Assembly (NCBI GenBank): GCA_024516035.1
Contig: CM044955.1
Span: 43,528,592 to 43,592,591 of the forward strand
Length of the DNA: 64,000 nt
Direction of reading: 5' to 3'
Source: Bactericera cockerelli
Taxonomy: Eukaryota; Arthropoda; Insecta; Hemiptera; Triozidae
In this document: positions 46,900-57,539 of the stretch, in pieces
Position numbering within the stretch: position 1 is the first letter of the stretch
How the letters are laid out: each line of letters begins with the position of its first letter
Made by a program: the position numbers and the translations under genes
Notes under the pieces: generated by a model
Told to the model about the DNA's origin: nothing
Database searches by the model: none
The model's input: only the letters and a program-made list of their open reading frames with translations

Positions 46900-47730
46900 C
46901 AAGTCGGGAGGGTACGAGAAATGGATGGAAAAAGAAAGGAAGTGATAGTAGACAGAGAGGAAGAGCGATGCAAACAAGTTCTAGGGAATTGATTTGAGAG
47001 GAAGGGAGAGAAATCGAGAGAGAAAAGAGAGATATATTGAAATAGGAAGAGATGGAGGTGAAAAAGATAGGTAGAGAGAAAGACGCAGAAGAGAGTGCGG
47101 ATAATATGGATGAGTCAGAGATTTTATGCTTTAATAATGTACATAATGCAACGACAAAAGCATTTCTAAAGCCTGTTTACTTCTCTTTACAGCACTCCAA
47201 TCTGCTTTTACTATAGTATAACGAAATTGAAAAGGCAAGGAAGAGACATGGAAGGAGAGAATGAATTGAGAAAGGAATAATAAAGCAAAAGACAAATAAT
47301 AAGATAGAAAGAGAAATAGAGGTGGATGAAACCGACGAGAGGAGTAAAAAGAAAATAAGATGAAAGCCAAATATCAACAATACCAAAAAGGAAATACTAC
47401 TTAAACTAATGATACGTTAAGAAATGAAAGATTGAAAGATATAAAGAAGATTCAGTGAATGAGAGGGGTAAATAAAGCAGAATAAAGTCATAGGATGAGT
47501 GAGAGACATTGTGGAGAACGAGGAAAGACCAACAAGAGAGAGAGAGAGAAAATAATAAACAAGGAAATGAGGAGTGAAATAGAAAAGAATGAGAGAATGT
47601 CGTGTTAAGAAAAAAAATCATATTTCTATTGTTCTGGAACTGAAAATCTCAAGAGGATGAAAGTAATAAATAAAGGAGTCAGAAATGAAGGAATAAGAGG
47701 AGGAGGTGAATGTGTAAGTGAGAAAGAAAG
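46900..47730. repeat. Extended purine-rich region
   Basis: Marked A/G excess on the + strand over about 0.8 kb. All nearby minus-strand frames are Phe/Ser/Leu-rich shadows of it. Confidence 0.65.
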
Positions 47731-47959
47731 AATGAGAAAAGAGAAAACAAACGGAATGAGATTTTATGATACAATACTCTAAAGGCATTACCAATTTTTC
47801 TCTATCTACTCCTTCCAAATATGTCAAGTATTTTTATTCGCTTGCACACATTGGTTTACTGGACTATAAGTTTATAATTTTAAAAACTGCACAATGCATA
47901 CATACAGAATTGTACGGCGCGAATACAAATAGTTTTTTTGATAATTTAACCAATTAGGT

Positions 47960-50900
47960 ATTATTTATTCTTTTTCCTCTTGCTTCTTTTCCTCTACAAT
48001 TGCTACTTTTTGCGCCTCTAAAAATGCACCTTCATATTAAATTTCAGCTTTCTAAGTTTACTACTACGGAGTAAAGATGTTAATGATAAGTGAGTGACTT
48101 TCGCACTTTTTTTCCTCGTAAACTTAGTTTACAAGCTGCCAACAGAGATGAATTTAGAAGAAGAAGAAAAAAAAAATTTAGAAACAACTATCGTCTTTGA
48201 TGACAAAATAATAATTAAAAGAAATGAAATAAATTGAAACTTAGTTATTTATGATTATGATAGTTATCCAATAAACTGTAAAGACTCTTCTACAAATTTT
48301 CCAAGGGCCTAGCACAGGATGGTGTGAAAACTACGAAAGGACTTGAAGGTTCTTATTGAGAAAAAGCACAATGGAAATATCAATTACCTATCATACATAT
48401 TACCATACCCAACCCAGGTCCCAACGAAAGTAGAGAGAGGCATAGAAGCATAAATAGAAAAATAGGGATATTAGATGTGAGCGAGGTAATCAAATCCGAA
48501 TATAAGTGGAAAAGATGAGAAGGAGAGACATTTTGCAAACAGAAAAATGAGGGTGCGTGAGAGAGATTGGAAAGACTCTCGATCTACGATAAAGCATATT
48601 TATTTTATGGTAAAAAATATGATGACAATAGAGAATAATATAAAGTTCGAGAGATAAAAGAGAGGAAGTGAGAGAAAAGAGAAAGGAAAAGAGAAGAATA
48701 AATTTCAAAATATTTTTTTTTAATACCCTCCACGAAAATTAATTTTAAATCCATGAAGAACTACGTGCCGGAGCAAGTGAATGAGGGCTTGAAACAAACA
48801 TGTACTCAATTAGCCTATGTGTGAAAATATACAGGGTGGGATTTCACAAATGACCACTTATCGGAATGCTATTTTATAATTGATAAGGTGATGCATGATT
48901 ATGTTTATAAAATATTTGTAATGAGTATGATGAAACTAATTTTACTGTCTTTTGTCTTGTGTGTATGCTTAGGGGATGTGAAGGGGAGAGAAGAGAGAGA
49001 GGAGAGGAGAGAGGCAATAATTTTATTATTGTTACACAACCTCCCTTCCACCCACCTTTTCCTGGGTAGTAAAATTTCGTTATATTCAATTTATTATAAT
49101 ACAAAATTCTACCTATTAAATAGGTGACTATGGCAGAGTGTTGTAGGAACATACTATACATTAGACATACAATAAATTGAAAATAAGCCAAACTTTTTTA
49201 CTCAATTGTGCGTGAAAAAAATACATAATTTTATTATTAACCTGAAACATACATACTCATTATATTTAATTCATTACATTAGTCAACTTAATGTATCTTA
49301 AAAATATTACATAACTCTTCAAGCAAAATGAAATACAAAGCAAAACCAGGTGTGAGATTTTTTTTCATCACGCGTGCACAGACGTTCGGATTTTTAACGC
49401 GAGTACTCACAGGTTAAGTACATAATCTATCATCTCATAGGTAAATAATGAAAACAAGGTTCACAGTGAAATATGTATTTGAGTGATATCTATGAAATAT
49501 TAACTTAAATTACCTCAGTAGCTTAATCGATAAGGCGGTGGACTTTTAATCTTTTAAGGAAAATGAAAAATTATTCGATTTTTTTCAAGCAAGCACAATG
49601 ACATTTACGTGCCCGGAAATTCGTAAGGACCACCCTGTAGATGTATGTACGAGTGTTTTCAAATTACAAATTATACATTCGTTGTGTTTTGAATATCAGT
49701 GTTGAGAGAAGCGGAGGGAGAGAGAGAGAGAGGCAATAATTTTATTATTGTTACACAACCTCCCTTCCATCCGCCTTTTCCTGGGTAGTAAAATTTCGCG
49801 TGTCCCTTTCACAACCCAGAGTAGAGTTAGGAATGGACAGGAAATAAATTCAATTAATGGATAGGAAGGAAATAATGGGAAGTAATGGAGAAGAGGAACA
49901 GGAGGGAAAAGGCCCGGACAATAATGGAGGATGACACGTTATCGAGAAATTTCCGAGGGTATTGATGAGGAGTTTAGGGAGGCGTGAAGATTCTGAGAAG
50001 AATGGACCGCAAACAGAACGGAACGATTTAGATTTAAATTTTCTGAAATTCTCAAAGTGTCCGAAAACTTCACACCAAAATTAGATACGTCCATTTCGCA
50101 TGAAATCTGTGAGATTTAGGTATTACTGAGAAAAAGTAGACACATTCAATATTATTGTCAATACACCGGGATATATTAATACTTAATAATCCACAGCATA
50201 ATATTAAGCTAAAATCAAAGCTTCCACTATCATAATAGGATCTTGTTTTGCCTAATCCTGGAGAATACTCAAAAATTACTTATTTTCTTATGAGAATTCA
50301 TTTCGTTCTTCTCAAATGGCAAAATGATCTGTGTAACTTTTTTTCTTTTCGGGGAAAAAGAAAACTGCTAATCTTATTAAAAAATATTAAAATAAATATT
50401 CATGGAATTTGTAAAAAATGGATTATTAATTATTTATTTATGAAAGACTTATTCATCTACAGATGGTATAGTATGAGATACCTACTTTCTTAATTATAAA
50501 AGCATTGATTGACATATTTATAGAATTTTACTTAAAAGAGAAATTTCACGAAGCTATACTATTGTGTAAAAAGGTCCCGTGGTGATTAGATATTATGTTC
50601 AAAAAACATTCCAGCTCCGGACAGAAATCACGTCACAGCAAAGTGCTGGCAATGTGCTAGTTTATTAAGTGAAATTATTTTGGTTGAATTTACTTTATCA
50701 GTCTCGAAAGGGATTTGCAAAGATAAATAGTGTTCTAGTCTCGCGTACTAGGGTTCTCGCTTTTAGGGATCTGAGATGTAATGTTAATTAGAACCCTTTG
50801 TTCCACATCATTTCCCCGTGCATAGCTATGTCTATCTGTCTTACCTATGTCTCTGCATATTATTATTCCAAGCTCATCTTTCTTGCTAATTTATTTACTC

Positions 50901-51620
50901 GCAAAATAGAAAATTACATACCTACGTCGCGTCGTATAAATAATATAGGTAAGTGAATATGTAAAAATGTACCATGTAAGAGTATTTATTCTTCTTCATT
51001 TTAGCGAGATGTTAATATTTTTTGTGTATGGGCAACTCCTTTTAGCCTCTTCTCTTATAAGCTTTATTTTATCGTAAGATTAAAATCAAAGTCATAAAAT
51101 ATCGTTGAATTTTATCTCCAATGCCGAGGCGTGATCAAAAATAAATGAATACCTTCATATTTATTAAGATTATAAAGTAGTTAATTAGGTACACCTACCT
51201 GCTTACTATATTTATCTTAAAATTTCACCCAACAATTCTTGGGAAGTTTGTTTTTCTGTCTCTATTTAAGTGACACCTTTAATACCTTCTACTCACCATC
51301 TGCCAGCTTCGGTATTTATTTTCTACCCTAGTTTTTAATTGAAACTTAAATTGAAATGCCACTCAATGTTCTGGCTGATTCGTTTCTCCTTTTGCATACC
51401 AAAGGAAAATTCCAATTACTTGTTGTCTTATCACATTAATCTCTTTTGTCTTAATTTATACTCAGGTCAGCCAAATTAAGTCTATAACATTTGTTCATTA
51501 TCACTACTGAATAGATGCTTCTGTATAAACATTCAATTAGGTAAATTACAGGGTGGAACAACGATTTTTTTTTGTTGTTGAAATTGACAACGTTTCTATC
51601 ATTATAGGTAAATGAGAATA
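47960..51620. other. Intron B-C, last part
   Basis: No exon found. An approximately 85-bp repeat (GGCAATAATTTTATTATTGT, CACAACCTCCCTTCC, CCTGGGTAGTAAAATTTCG) occurs at about 49011-49079 and 49731-49797, each after a GA-rich run. A SINE family 3 head fragment is at 49512-49555 (CTCAGTAGCTTAATCGATAA). Confidence 0.5.
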
Positions 51621-51624
51621 AAAC

Positions 51625-51720
51625 CGACCTCAGTAGCTTCATCGATAAAGCGGCGGACTTTTAATCGGAGGTCGGTGATCAGAAGCGATACAGTCACAGA
51701 AGTTCACAGGATTTACAGTT
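51625..51720 (+). mobile_element. tRNA SINE family 3 head fragment
   Basis: ACCGACCTCAGTAGCTTCAT, CGATAAAGCGGCGGACTTTT, AATCGGAGGTCGGTGATCAG: a tRNA-like head with degenerate box B. Confidence 0.7.
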
Positions 51721-51724
51721 TGTC

Positions 51725-51800
51725 TATTTCGGTAGCTTAGAGGTCAATGTTTTGTGTCTGTCTGGTCATCCAGAGGTCGCGGGTTTCTCTTCTGACAATC
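51725..51800 (+). mobile_element. tRNA-like SINE head, other family
   Basis: TTCGGTAGCTTAGAGGTCAA then CAGAGGTCGCGGGTTTCTC resemble box A and box B; no closing acceptor stem. Confidence 0.5.
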
Positions 51801-51824
51801 GTAATGTAGGTAACATTTATAATT

Positions 51825-52035
51825 ATGTATTCTATACACCTAATTTACATAGGTCATAGGTGAAAATGATAAGGCAGTCAGAAAAATACCAGTGTGCAGC
51901 GGAAAAAAGTCAGCCTTGAACTTCCTCAATCAGAAGCTGTCAGTGGTTCTAGTCTCAATTAAAGTAAATACTTAGTAAAGCGAGTTTGAGCTGTTATGAT
52001 ATCACGATTGTGATAATACAAATGTGATAACTTAA
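51825..52035 (+). repeat. Direct repeat left of exon C, ending in a SINE family 3 tail
   Basis: TAATTTACATAGGTCATAGG, GAAAATGATAAGGCAGTCAG, AATCAGAAGCTG, then AGTAAAGCGAGTTTGAG and ATGATATCACGATTGTGATA. The first 125 bp are repeated at 52866-52990 on the other side of the exon. Confidence 0.75.
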
Positions 52036-52094
52036 CTAAACTATAACCATAAATGAGAATAATGAAGAACTAACAAGATCTAATTTCTAACTAA

Positions 52095-52223
52095 GGGCGG
52101 AATTAATAGCCGTTTTTGTAATACTTCTGTGGCGCTAAGTCACCGAATGCGTACTGTGTAAGATAGGGAAAACCGACACTTACCAACGACTTAAGTTATT
52201 GATGTTGTCTATTAATTCCGCCC
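52095..52223. mobile_element. PIF/Harbinger-like MITE (copy 2) abutting exon C
   Basis: Inverted ends GGGCGGAATTAATAG...CTATTAATTCCGCCC with TAA duplications (52092-52094, 52224-52226). 129 bp. Interior CGCTAAGTC, TGCGTACTGTG and AGATAGGGAAAACCGA match the element at 34639-34775. Its right duplication ends 25 bp before exon C (52252). Confidence 0.85.
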
Positions 52224-52251
52224 TAAATGTACTTATTTCGTCTGTTCACAG

Positions 52252-52563
52252 CCATGGCGACAGACTACGAGATCAGTGCGGGCAACACATTCGTTCTGCG
52301 CGGCAACATAGCAGTGTTGCCATGCGTGGTCCCCTCTTTCGACGCCTCTCTGATCCACATCACGTGGCTCCGAGAGGCGGTCAGTGAGCCCCGCACCCCC
52401 ATCCACCCCGGGGCGGGCGGGCGCTACAGCGTCACCACCGCCGGGGCTCTGCACATCCGGGATGCGGGACTGGAGGACTCCTACATGCGCTACTACTGCC
52501 AGACCACGCACAAGCTGACGGGAGACCGCAAGATGAGTCCCCCCTCCCAGATCATGGTGTCGG
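52252..52563 (+). CDS. Dscam-family exon C: complete Ig domain 2
   Basis: Acceptor CTGTTCACAG ends at 52251 and donor TCGG|GTGAGT is at 52563/52564. The phase continues from exon B (G+CC = Ala), then reads MATDYEISAGNTFVLRG, LPCVVPSF, HITWLRE, GRYSVTTAGALHIRD and YYCQTTHKLTG. First Ig cysteine in LPC, core tryptophan in TWLRE, second cysteine in YYC. The VLRGN...LPC..PSF start is the usual opening of Dscam Ig2. About 103 full codons cover the whole domain in one exon, whereas in Dscam1 Ig2 is split and its first half comes from an array of alternative exons. This favours a Dscam2/3/4-type paralog. Strikingly GC-rich against A/T-rich introns. The preceding intron is 11,340 bp. Confidence 0.92.
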
Positions 52564-52865
52564 GTGAGTGAGAAATTTTTCTGTTTTTTCTTGCGACGCG
52601 CGACGTATCCAGCGTAACTGGTTCGAACAATCTGACCTAATCCTCAATATTATGACCTAATCCTCAATATTATAATCTGCCCTAATCCTCCACATTCTAT
52701 TTTTCATATTTTTTTTTTTGTTTACAGAGGACCCATCCTAAGCTATTTTTATTTGGCTTCTAAGATCTACCAACAGTAATTCTTGGACTTTAAGCCTAAC
52801 AAGGGTGCGAAATGCAATTGTAATATGAATTTACTGATAAGAGTGACAAATGACACAAAGCTGAG

Positions 52866-52990
52866 TAAACAATTTACATCTAATTTACAAAGGTCATGCG
52901 CGAAAATGATAAGAGAGTCGTAAATATACCAGCGGAAAAAAAGTCAACCCTAACTTCCACAATCAGAAGCTGACGACAGTAATTCGATTC
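52866..52990 (+). repeat. Direct repeat right of exon C
   Basis: TAATTTACAAAGGTCATGCG, GAAAATGATAAGAGAGTCG, AATCAGAAGCTGACG, ATTCGATTCCGTCCTAA. Matches 51825-51950 in the same orientation. Confidence 0.75.
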
Positions 52991-53485
52991 CGTCCTAAAC
53001 TAAGCAATGTAAGCAAAGAATAAGATCAGCATTGAAACCGACGGATAAAAAAGATTCATAAAACTCACATTATGACAGATATGAATGCGACAGAAAAGTT
53101 TTGCGATTTTCTCACGAGAAAATGCTCATCATGGGACAGGAGAGAGCAGTAGGTGAGAAATGAGAACACATATGTTTTGTTCTGTGTTATGAAGATTTTT
53201 TGTTGAGATTCTACATTTTTTTTACTCCTAATGTGTCCTAAACGGATTTGACACATAGAAAAAGTTCTCTAGACTAGAAGGTCAACTCAAGAATGAGATG
53301 TCTTTAGTATGACAAACATACGTGAAAAGTACAAGTAAAAGAGAGAAAATAAAAGATTACTAGAATTTTGTATCACAAAAAAATATTTGACATTGATCGG
53401 TAACATGATTCATGTATAACATTGACGAGTAGATACATTACATAATTTTTATTATTATTTTCTTAATAAGGGAAGGAAATGAATT

Positions 53486-53730
53486 GGTAGGTAAGTGCAC
53501 TGGTAGTCAAGTTGTTATCGCGCTAGTCTGGTAACCTAGGTAGCTTAGGGATCCGTTGCGTTGGTTCGAATCCCACCCAGTGACCCAGTGCATGATTTTT
53601 TCATCATTAATTTGAGTTTGTGACCACATAATAATAAGACTCTGAGGGTCGAGTGGTAGAAAATGCTTTGAGCATTAACCTGGCCTGGTCGTTACCTTCC
53701 ACTAAAGAGTGTTATTATTATTATTATATT
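53486..53730 (+). mobile_element. tRNA SINE family 1, full length
   Basis: CACTGGTAGTCAAGTTG, CGCGCTAGTCTGGTAACC, GGTTCGAATCCCACCCAGTG box B, then the CTTTGAGCATTAACC tail and (TTA)n end. Flanked by ATGAATT (53479-53485, 53731-53737). Confidence 0.85.
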
Positions 53731-53824
53731 ATGAATTAGTGAAAATGTAGTTTTTATGTATGCATAGTTTCATGTATTGTGTCAGTAGTAGATTTTGGTT
53801 TTAGATCCTCTATTTACTATTATA

Positions 53825-54694
53825 CAGGGTGGGGCAAAAGTCTGGAAACCCCTGAATAACTTTCGAATGCCTTCTTCGGTAAACTTAAAATTTTGTACGG
53901 TAAACCGAGCTAATAAAACCTTCTTTTAGAGTCGGGTCGATTTTTGTTAGCGGCCCCCATGTCGGGGCCAGGGGGGCCAACTTCATTTTTTTAAATGCGA
54001 ACCCCCACCTTGCGATACATTTTTGGAAAGGACTTCGAATAAGAAATACATTGGTGTAAATTTTATTTTTTTAATATTATTTGTTTGCAAATGGCGTCCA
54101 ACTTTGTGTATGCAGTAAAGTCTGGAAACCCCTGAATATCTTTCGAAAGGACTTTCTCAGTAAATTTAAAATTGTGTACGGTAATCCTTGGTAACTAGAC
54201 CTTATATTAGATTTGGACGATTTTTTTTTACTGGCCCCCATGTCGGGGCCAGGGAGGTCAACTTCATTTTTTTTAATACGAAACCCCACCTTGCGATACA
54301 TTTTTGGCAAGGTCTAATTACCCGGACTTACCGTGCACAATTTTAAATTAACTGAGAAAGCCCTTTCAAAAGATATTCATGGGTTTCCAGACTTTACTGC
54401 ATACACAAAGTTGGACGCCATTTGCAAATAGTTTAATATTTAAAAAATAAAATTTGCATCAATGTATTTCTTATTTGAAGACCTTTCCAAAAATGTATCG
54501 CAAGGTGGGGGTTCGTATTTAAAAAAAAATGAAGTTGGCCCCCCTGGCCCCGACGTGGGGGCCGGCCGGTAACAAAAATCGACCCGACTCTAAAAGAAGG
54601 TCTTATTAGCCCGGTTTACCTTACAAAATTTTAATTTTACCGAAGAAGCCATTCGAAAGTTATTCAGGGGTTTCCAGACTTTTGCCCCACCCTG
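53825..54694. mobile_element. Mariner-like foldback element (long inverted repeat)
   Basis: Begins CAGGGTGGGGCAAAAGTCTG and ends with its reverse complement, flanked by TA (53823-53824, 54695-54696). Arms 53825-54203 and 54309-54694 are reverse complements over about 380 bp with few mismatches; a loop of about 105 bp carries another partial unit. Repeated blocks (AGTCTGGAAACCCCTGAATA, ATGTCGGGGCCAGG, CCACCTTGCGATACATTTTT) show it was built from duplicated terminal modules. No coding capacity. It lies in the 3.2-kb intron between exons C and D. Confidence 0.9.
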
Positions 54695-55534
54695 TATGAA
54701 CACTGAACAGCATAATGTAAAGGTTGGGATTTTGCCGGACACTTGTCGCGTACAGTCTAGATTCTAGACTAATATTATTTGTATGTAATAAATACATTGT
54801 TGAAATGTGTATAAGGTTTTTTAAAAATACGTTATCCAATATTTCACTTTAATCGCGAAATTCTTCACTTGAAAATATTCTTTCGAAAGCATCTCCTACG
54901 ATTATAAGAGTAGTTACAGGAACTGATGTCTTTGGGAAGAAATATCTTGATGTAGGTAAATTAATCATCGAAGTTTTTCGGAAACGCCAGGGATGTACGA
55001 GCAACATACATATCTTTACTTTATAACACATTTAAAAAAATAATTTGTCTATCATTGCAACGTGAACTATGAAGCTAATTATTGAAGCTTATAGAAAAAG
55101 GACAGATTACTGTAATGTGTCTCTCACTGCACACTGTACGATGTGATTTGTCTTTCACTGCATACTGTATGATGTAGCTAAGTACGAGAATCATTGAAGC
55201 TTAAAGAAAAAGTGACGGGTGTGATGCTTTGCAGCTTTTCCGATGGAAACTAGACTAGACACAAAAGTTTTCTGTCGAAGAAAAAGTTGGAGAGTAAATA
55301 ATGGCGAGTGATATTTCACACACACATGACAACTTTCATTTCGCCAGTGCGCTCTGACAGAAAAAAAAACAAAATCGAGAAAACATCTTTTCTAATACTA
55401 CTTGTATAAGTATTTATGCACATATCTACATATGCTAATTGTAAGTTATGTATATATACAGTTATGTCTACTCTTTTGCTATCTTGCCACAAAAAATGTC
55501 CAACATCTTCTAAATAATAATTATACTAACATGG

Positions 55535-55743
55535 AATTTACGTCCCTTTCAACAGCTAGGTCATCTCGAGACGGGGTACTCCATTCGCACCAGGAAATTC
55601 ACAAACCGGCTACCCACATTGACCTCACCCAACCTTGGTTGGGCGGGAATTCCAGCAACACGACGTCTTCAGTTCGCTGGACGTTGCTCAACTTCGTTGA
55701 TCCTACGACAACCGGTGCATTCAACGCGCCATCGACGCTGTCA
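55535..55743 (-). mobile_element. 5S rRNA-derived SINE (diverged) next to exon D
   Basis: Reverse strand: GACAGCGTCGATGGCGCGTT, GAATGCACCGGTT, ATCAACGAAGTTGAGCAACG (5S-like), then GGGTGAGGTCAATGTGGGTA, GCGAATGGAGTACCCCGTC and GTTGAAAGGGACGTA. Same family as 3198-3459 but lacking part of the box C region. It ends about 39 bp before exon D's acceptor AG. Flanking duplication not clear. Confidence 0.82.
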
Positions 55744-55782
55744 AATAAGTTTTTTAACGAATAGATTGGTTTCGAATTCCAG

Positions 55783-55900
55783 AAGCGGAAGGCAACATTC
55801 CTCCAAGGATAGAACAAACCACGCCGCTTACCAAGGTCAAAGTTGGATCGCCCGCGGATTTGATCTGTGTGGCCCAGGCGTCACCCCCTGCCATTTATAG
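55783..55900 (+). CDS. Dscam-family exon D: first half of Ig domain 3
   Basis: Acceptor GAATTCCAG ends at 55782; donor ATAG|GTAAGT is at 55900/55901. Phase continues from exon C (G+AA = Glu), then AEGNIPPRIEQ, VGSPADLICVAQASPPAIYR. The LxCxAQAxPxPxxR string before a WYK-type sequence is typical of Dscam Ig3 and corresponds in position to Dscam1 exon 6. Only one version of this exon is seen; nothing like a mutually exclusive array follows in the next 8.1 kb. The acceptor has a weak pyrimidine tract, with a T6 run at 55750-55755. It ends with two bases of a split codon; the next exon is outside the window. Confidence 0.87.
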
Positions 55901-57050
55901 GTAAGTGCGTGCTTGTGTAATACCAATATCAGTTCGATGCTTATTATAAAATACTTTATTGTTTTAAACTGAACAAAAATATTACAAACTATTTATAGTT
56001 ATTGTGTGTTTTATGATTATTATTTCTTTTTCTATAAAAACCTCGTAACGGTATCACCTGTTGAACTAACCTGTTGAAGTGTAAATAATTGAACATAATT
56101 CTTAGTAAATAATACACAGTTTTCTCCACTAATTAGTATTCAGTCATTCATAATAAGTTTTTTCGTCCTAAATTTTTATCATTTATCAGGTCGCATCAGG
56201 TTTTACAATCCATACACGGAAATTGCGTACACTACCCATAATAATAATAACCTGGTGTGGGTCTAGAATGTCGACTTTACGTTTTATTTACTTGATATGT
56301 GACAGAGTTTTTTGTTAGAAAATTCAGTCTAACCGCGTATTCAAACTCATGACCTCTGGAGCAGGAAGAGTTACTAGGTTTTCAATTAAATAGTTGTGTC
56401 GAAGTTGTAGGGTTGGCCGGTTTATTTGGAAAGTGCATAGTTAAATTTTTCTTTATAATTACATATTAAAGAATTTTTACCAAAGCACGTTGGTAATATA
56501 AACTGGTATTGATTCAAAATCCTCATATCTGCATCCCAAAGATCACTGGGCAATGCAGAATATTTATATTAAACCAAGTCCATAGCGATGTTGAAAATCC
56601 AGGCGTAGCTCATTGAAAGCACTTGTGGAAAGCAATGTTTAACAGTTACCCGGCTATAGCCTCAATAAATAATATTCCATACTTGACGGAAACCATTTCC
56701 ACGAGTCTGATGAGATTTATTATCATGCGGGGCAGTGGCGGTGCATCAGTAAGAATGAAGTGATGAAGTACACAATAAATTTTTCTCTTAGCATTGTTAA
56801 TTATTTATTTAAATTCTCCAGGAGTTGGTAAGGTCCAAGTGTTTCGCTCCCAAATTTGAACCACATTAACTCAAGACATCCTCTATCCTCTTGGAAGAAG
56901 GGAACTGATGTAAAGTCAGTATAAGACATAAGACATCCTCCGAGGAAGAGGTAAAACTGATGTAAAGTCAATACACATTATTATTTTAACATTAAATCAG
57001 GTCTAAATTATATTTTCTTGGATCTGTGGTTCCGTAACCTGTGGATGTGG
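55901..57050. other. Intron after exon D, first part
   Basis: No further Dscam exon recognised (no WYK-type continuation with a matching phase). No complete mobile element. Confidence 0.5.
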
Positions 57051-57051
57051 A

Positions 57052-57129
57052 TGTGATTACATAATACTCTCAGGGTTAGGTGGTAGAAAATGCTTTGAGC
57101 ACTAACCCCACCTGGTGTTTACCTTCCAC
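57052..57129 (+). mobile_element. SINE family 1 tail, host of a nested SINE
   Basis: AGGGTTAGGTGGTAGAAAAT, GCTTTGAGCACTAACC and CACTAAAAAGTATTATC. The family 3 SINE interrupts it after this point. Confidence 0.75.
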
Positions 57130-57148
57130 TAAAAAGTATTATCATTGT

Positions 57149-57304
57149 AACCGACCTTAGTAGCTTGATCGATAAGGCAGCGGACTTGTAACCTGGAGGT
57201 CGGTGGTTCAAGTCCCGGTTTCAGCGTAGATTTAGTAAAGCGAGTTTGAGTAGTTGTGATACCACGAAAGTGATTAACACAAATATGATAACTTTTTAAC
57301 TATT
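57149..57304 (+). mobile_element. tRNA-derived SINE family 3, full length
   Basis: AACCGACCTTAGTAGCTTG, ATCGATAAGGCAGCGGACTT, GGAGGTCGGTGGTTCAAGTC (box B), then a unique tail (AGTAAAGCGAGTTTGAGTAG, TTGTGATACCACGAAAGTGA). Perfect 19-bp duplications TAAAAAGTATTATCATTGT at 57130-57148 and 57305-57323. A CTTGTAA anticodon-like loop suggests a tRNA ancestor, but the 3' acceptor stem is replaced by SINE sequence. Confidence 0.9.
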
Positions 57305-57539
57305 TAAAAAGTATTATCATTGTGAAACCTAATTCATGGCAATAGTAATAATAAAAGTAAGATAAAATATAAACTCTTTAGAATAGATAATTAATGTCTT
57401 TGTTTTATACAAATGTCTATATGGATTTGATTTGGATTTGGTAAAAATATTATACTATTGATTTATTGCAGGAATGCAGGACTCGAAATTTCAGAAATTT
57501 TGTTGAGTCGGTACTGATCTAGTTGGAGTAATAAGGGCA

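Noticed and set aside
48833..49640. Possible mariner-like element bounded by CAGGGTGG and CCACCCTG
   Set aside because: Only about 8 bp of the ends match and the interior shows no inverted structure; could be chance. Similar isolated ACAGGGT strings at 13701, 36594 and 51549 were also left out.
55402..55764. 120-codon frame just upstream of exon D
   Set aside because: Most of it is the reverse strand of a 5S SINE; it is out of frame with exon D and has no Ig motif.
57150..57215. Possible functional tRNA with a CTTGTAA loop
   Set aside because: The 3' acceptor stem is replaced by SINE tail and the unit is flanked by a 19-bp target-site duplication.
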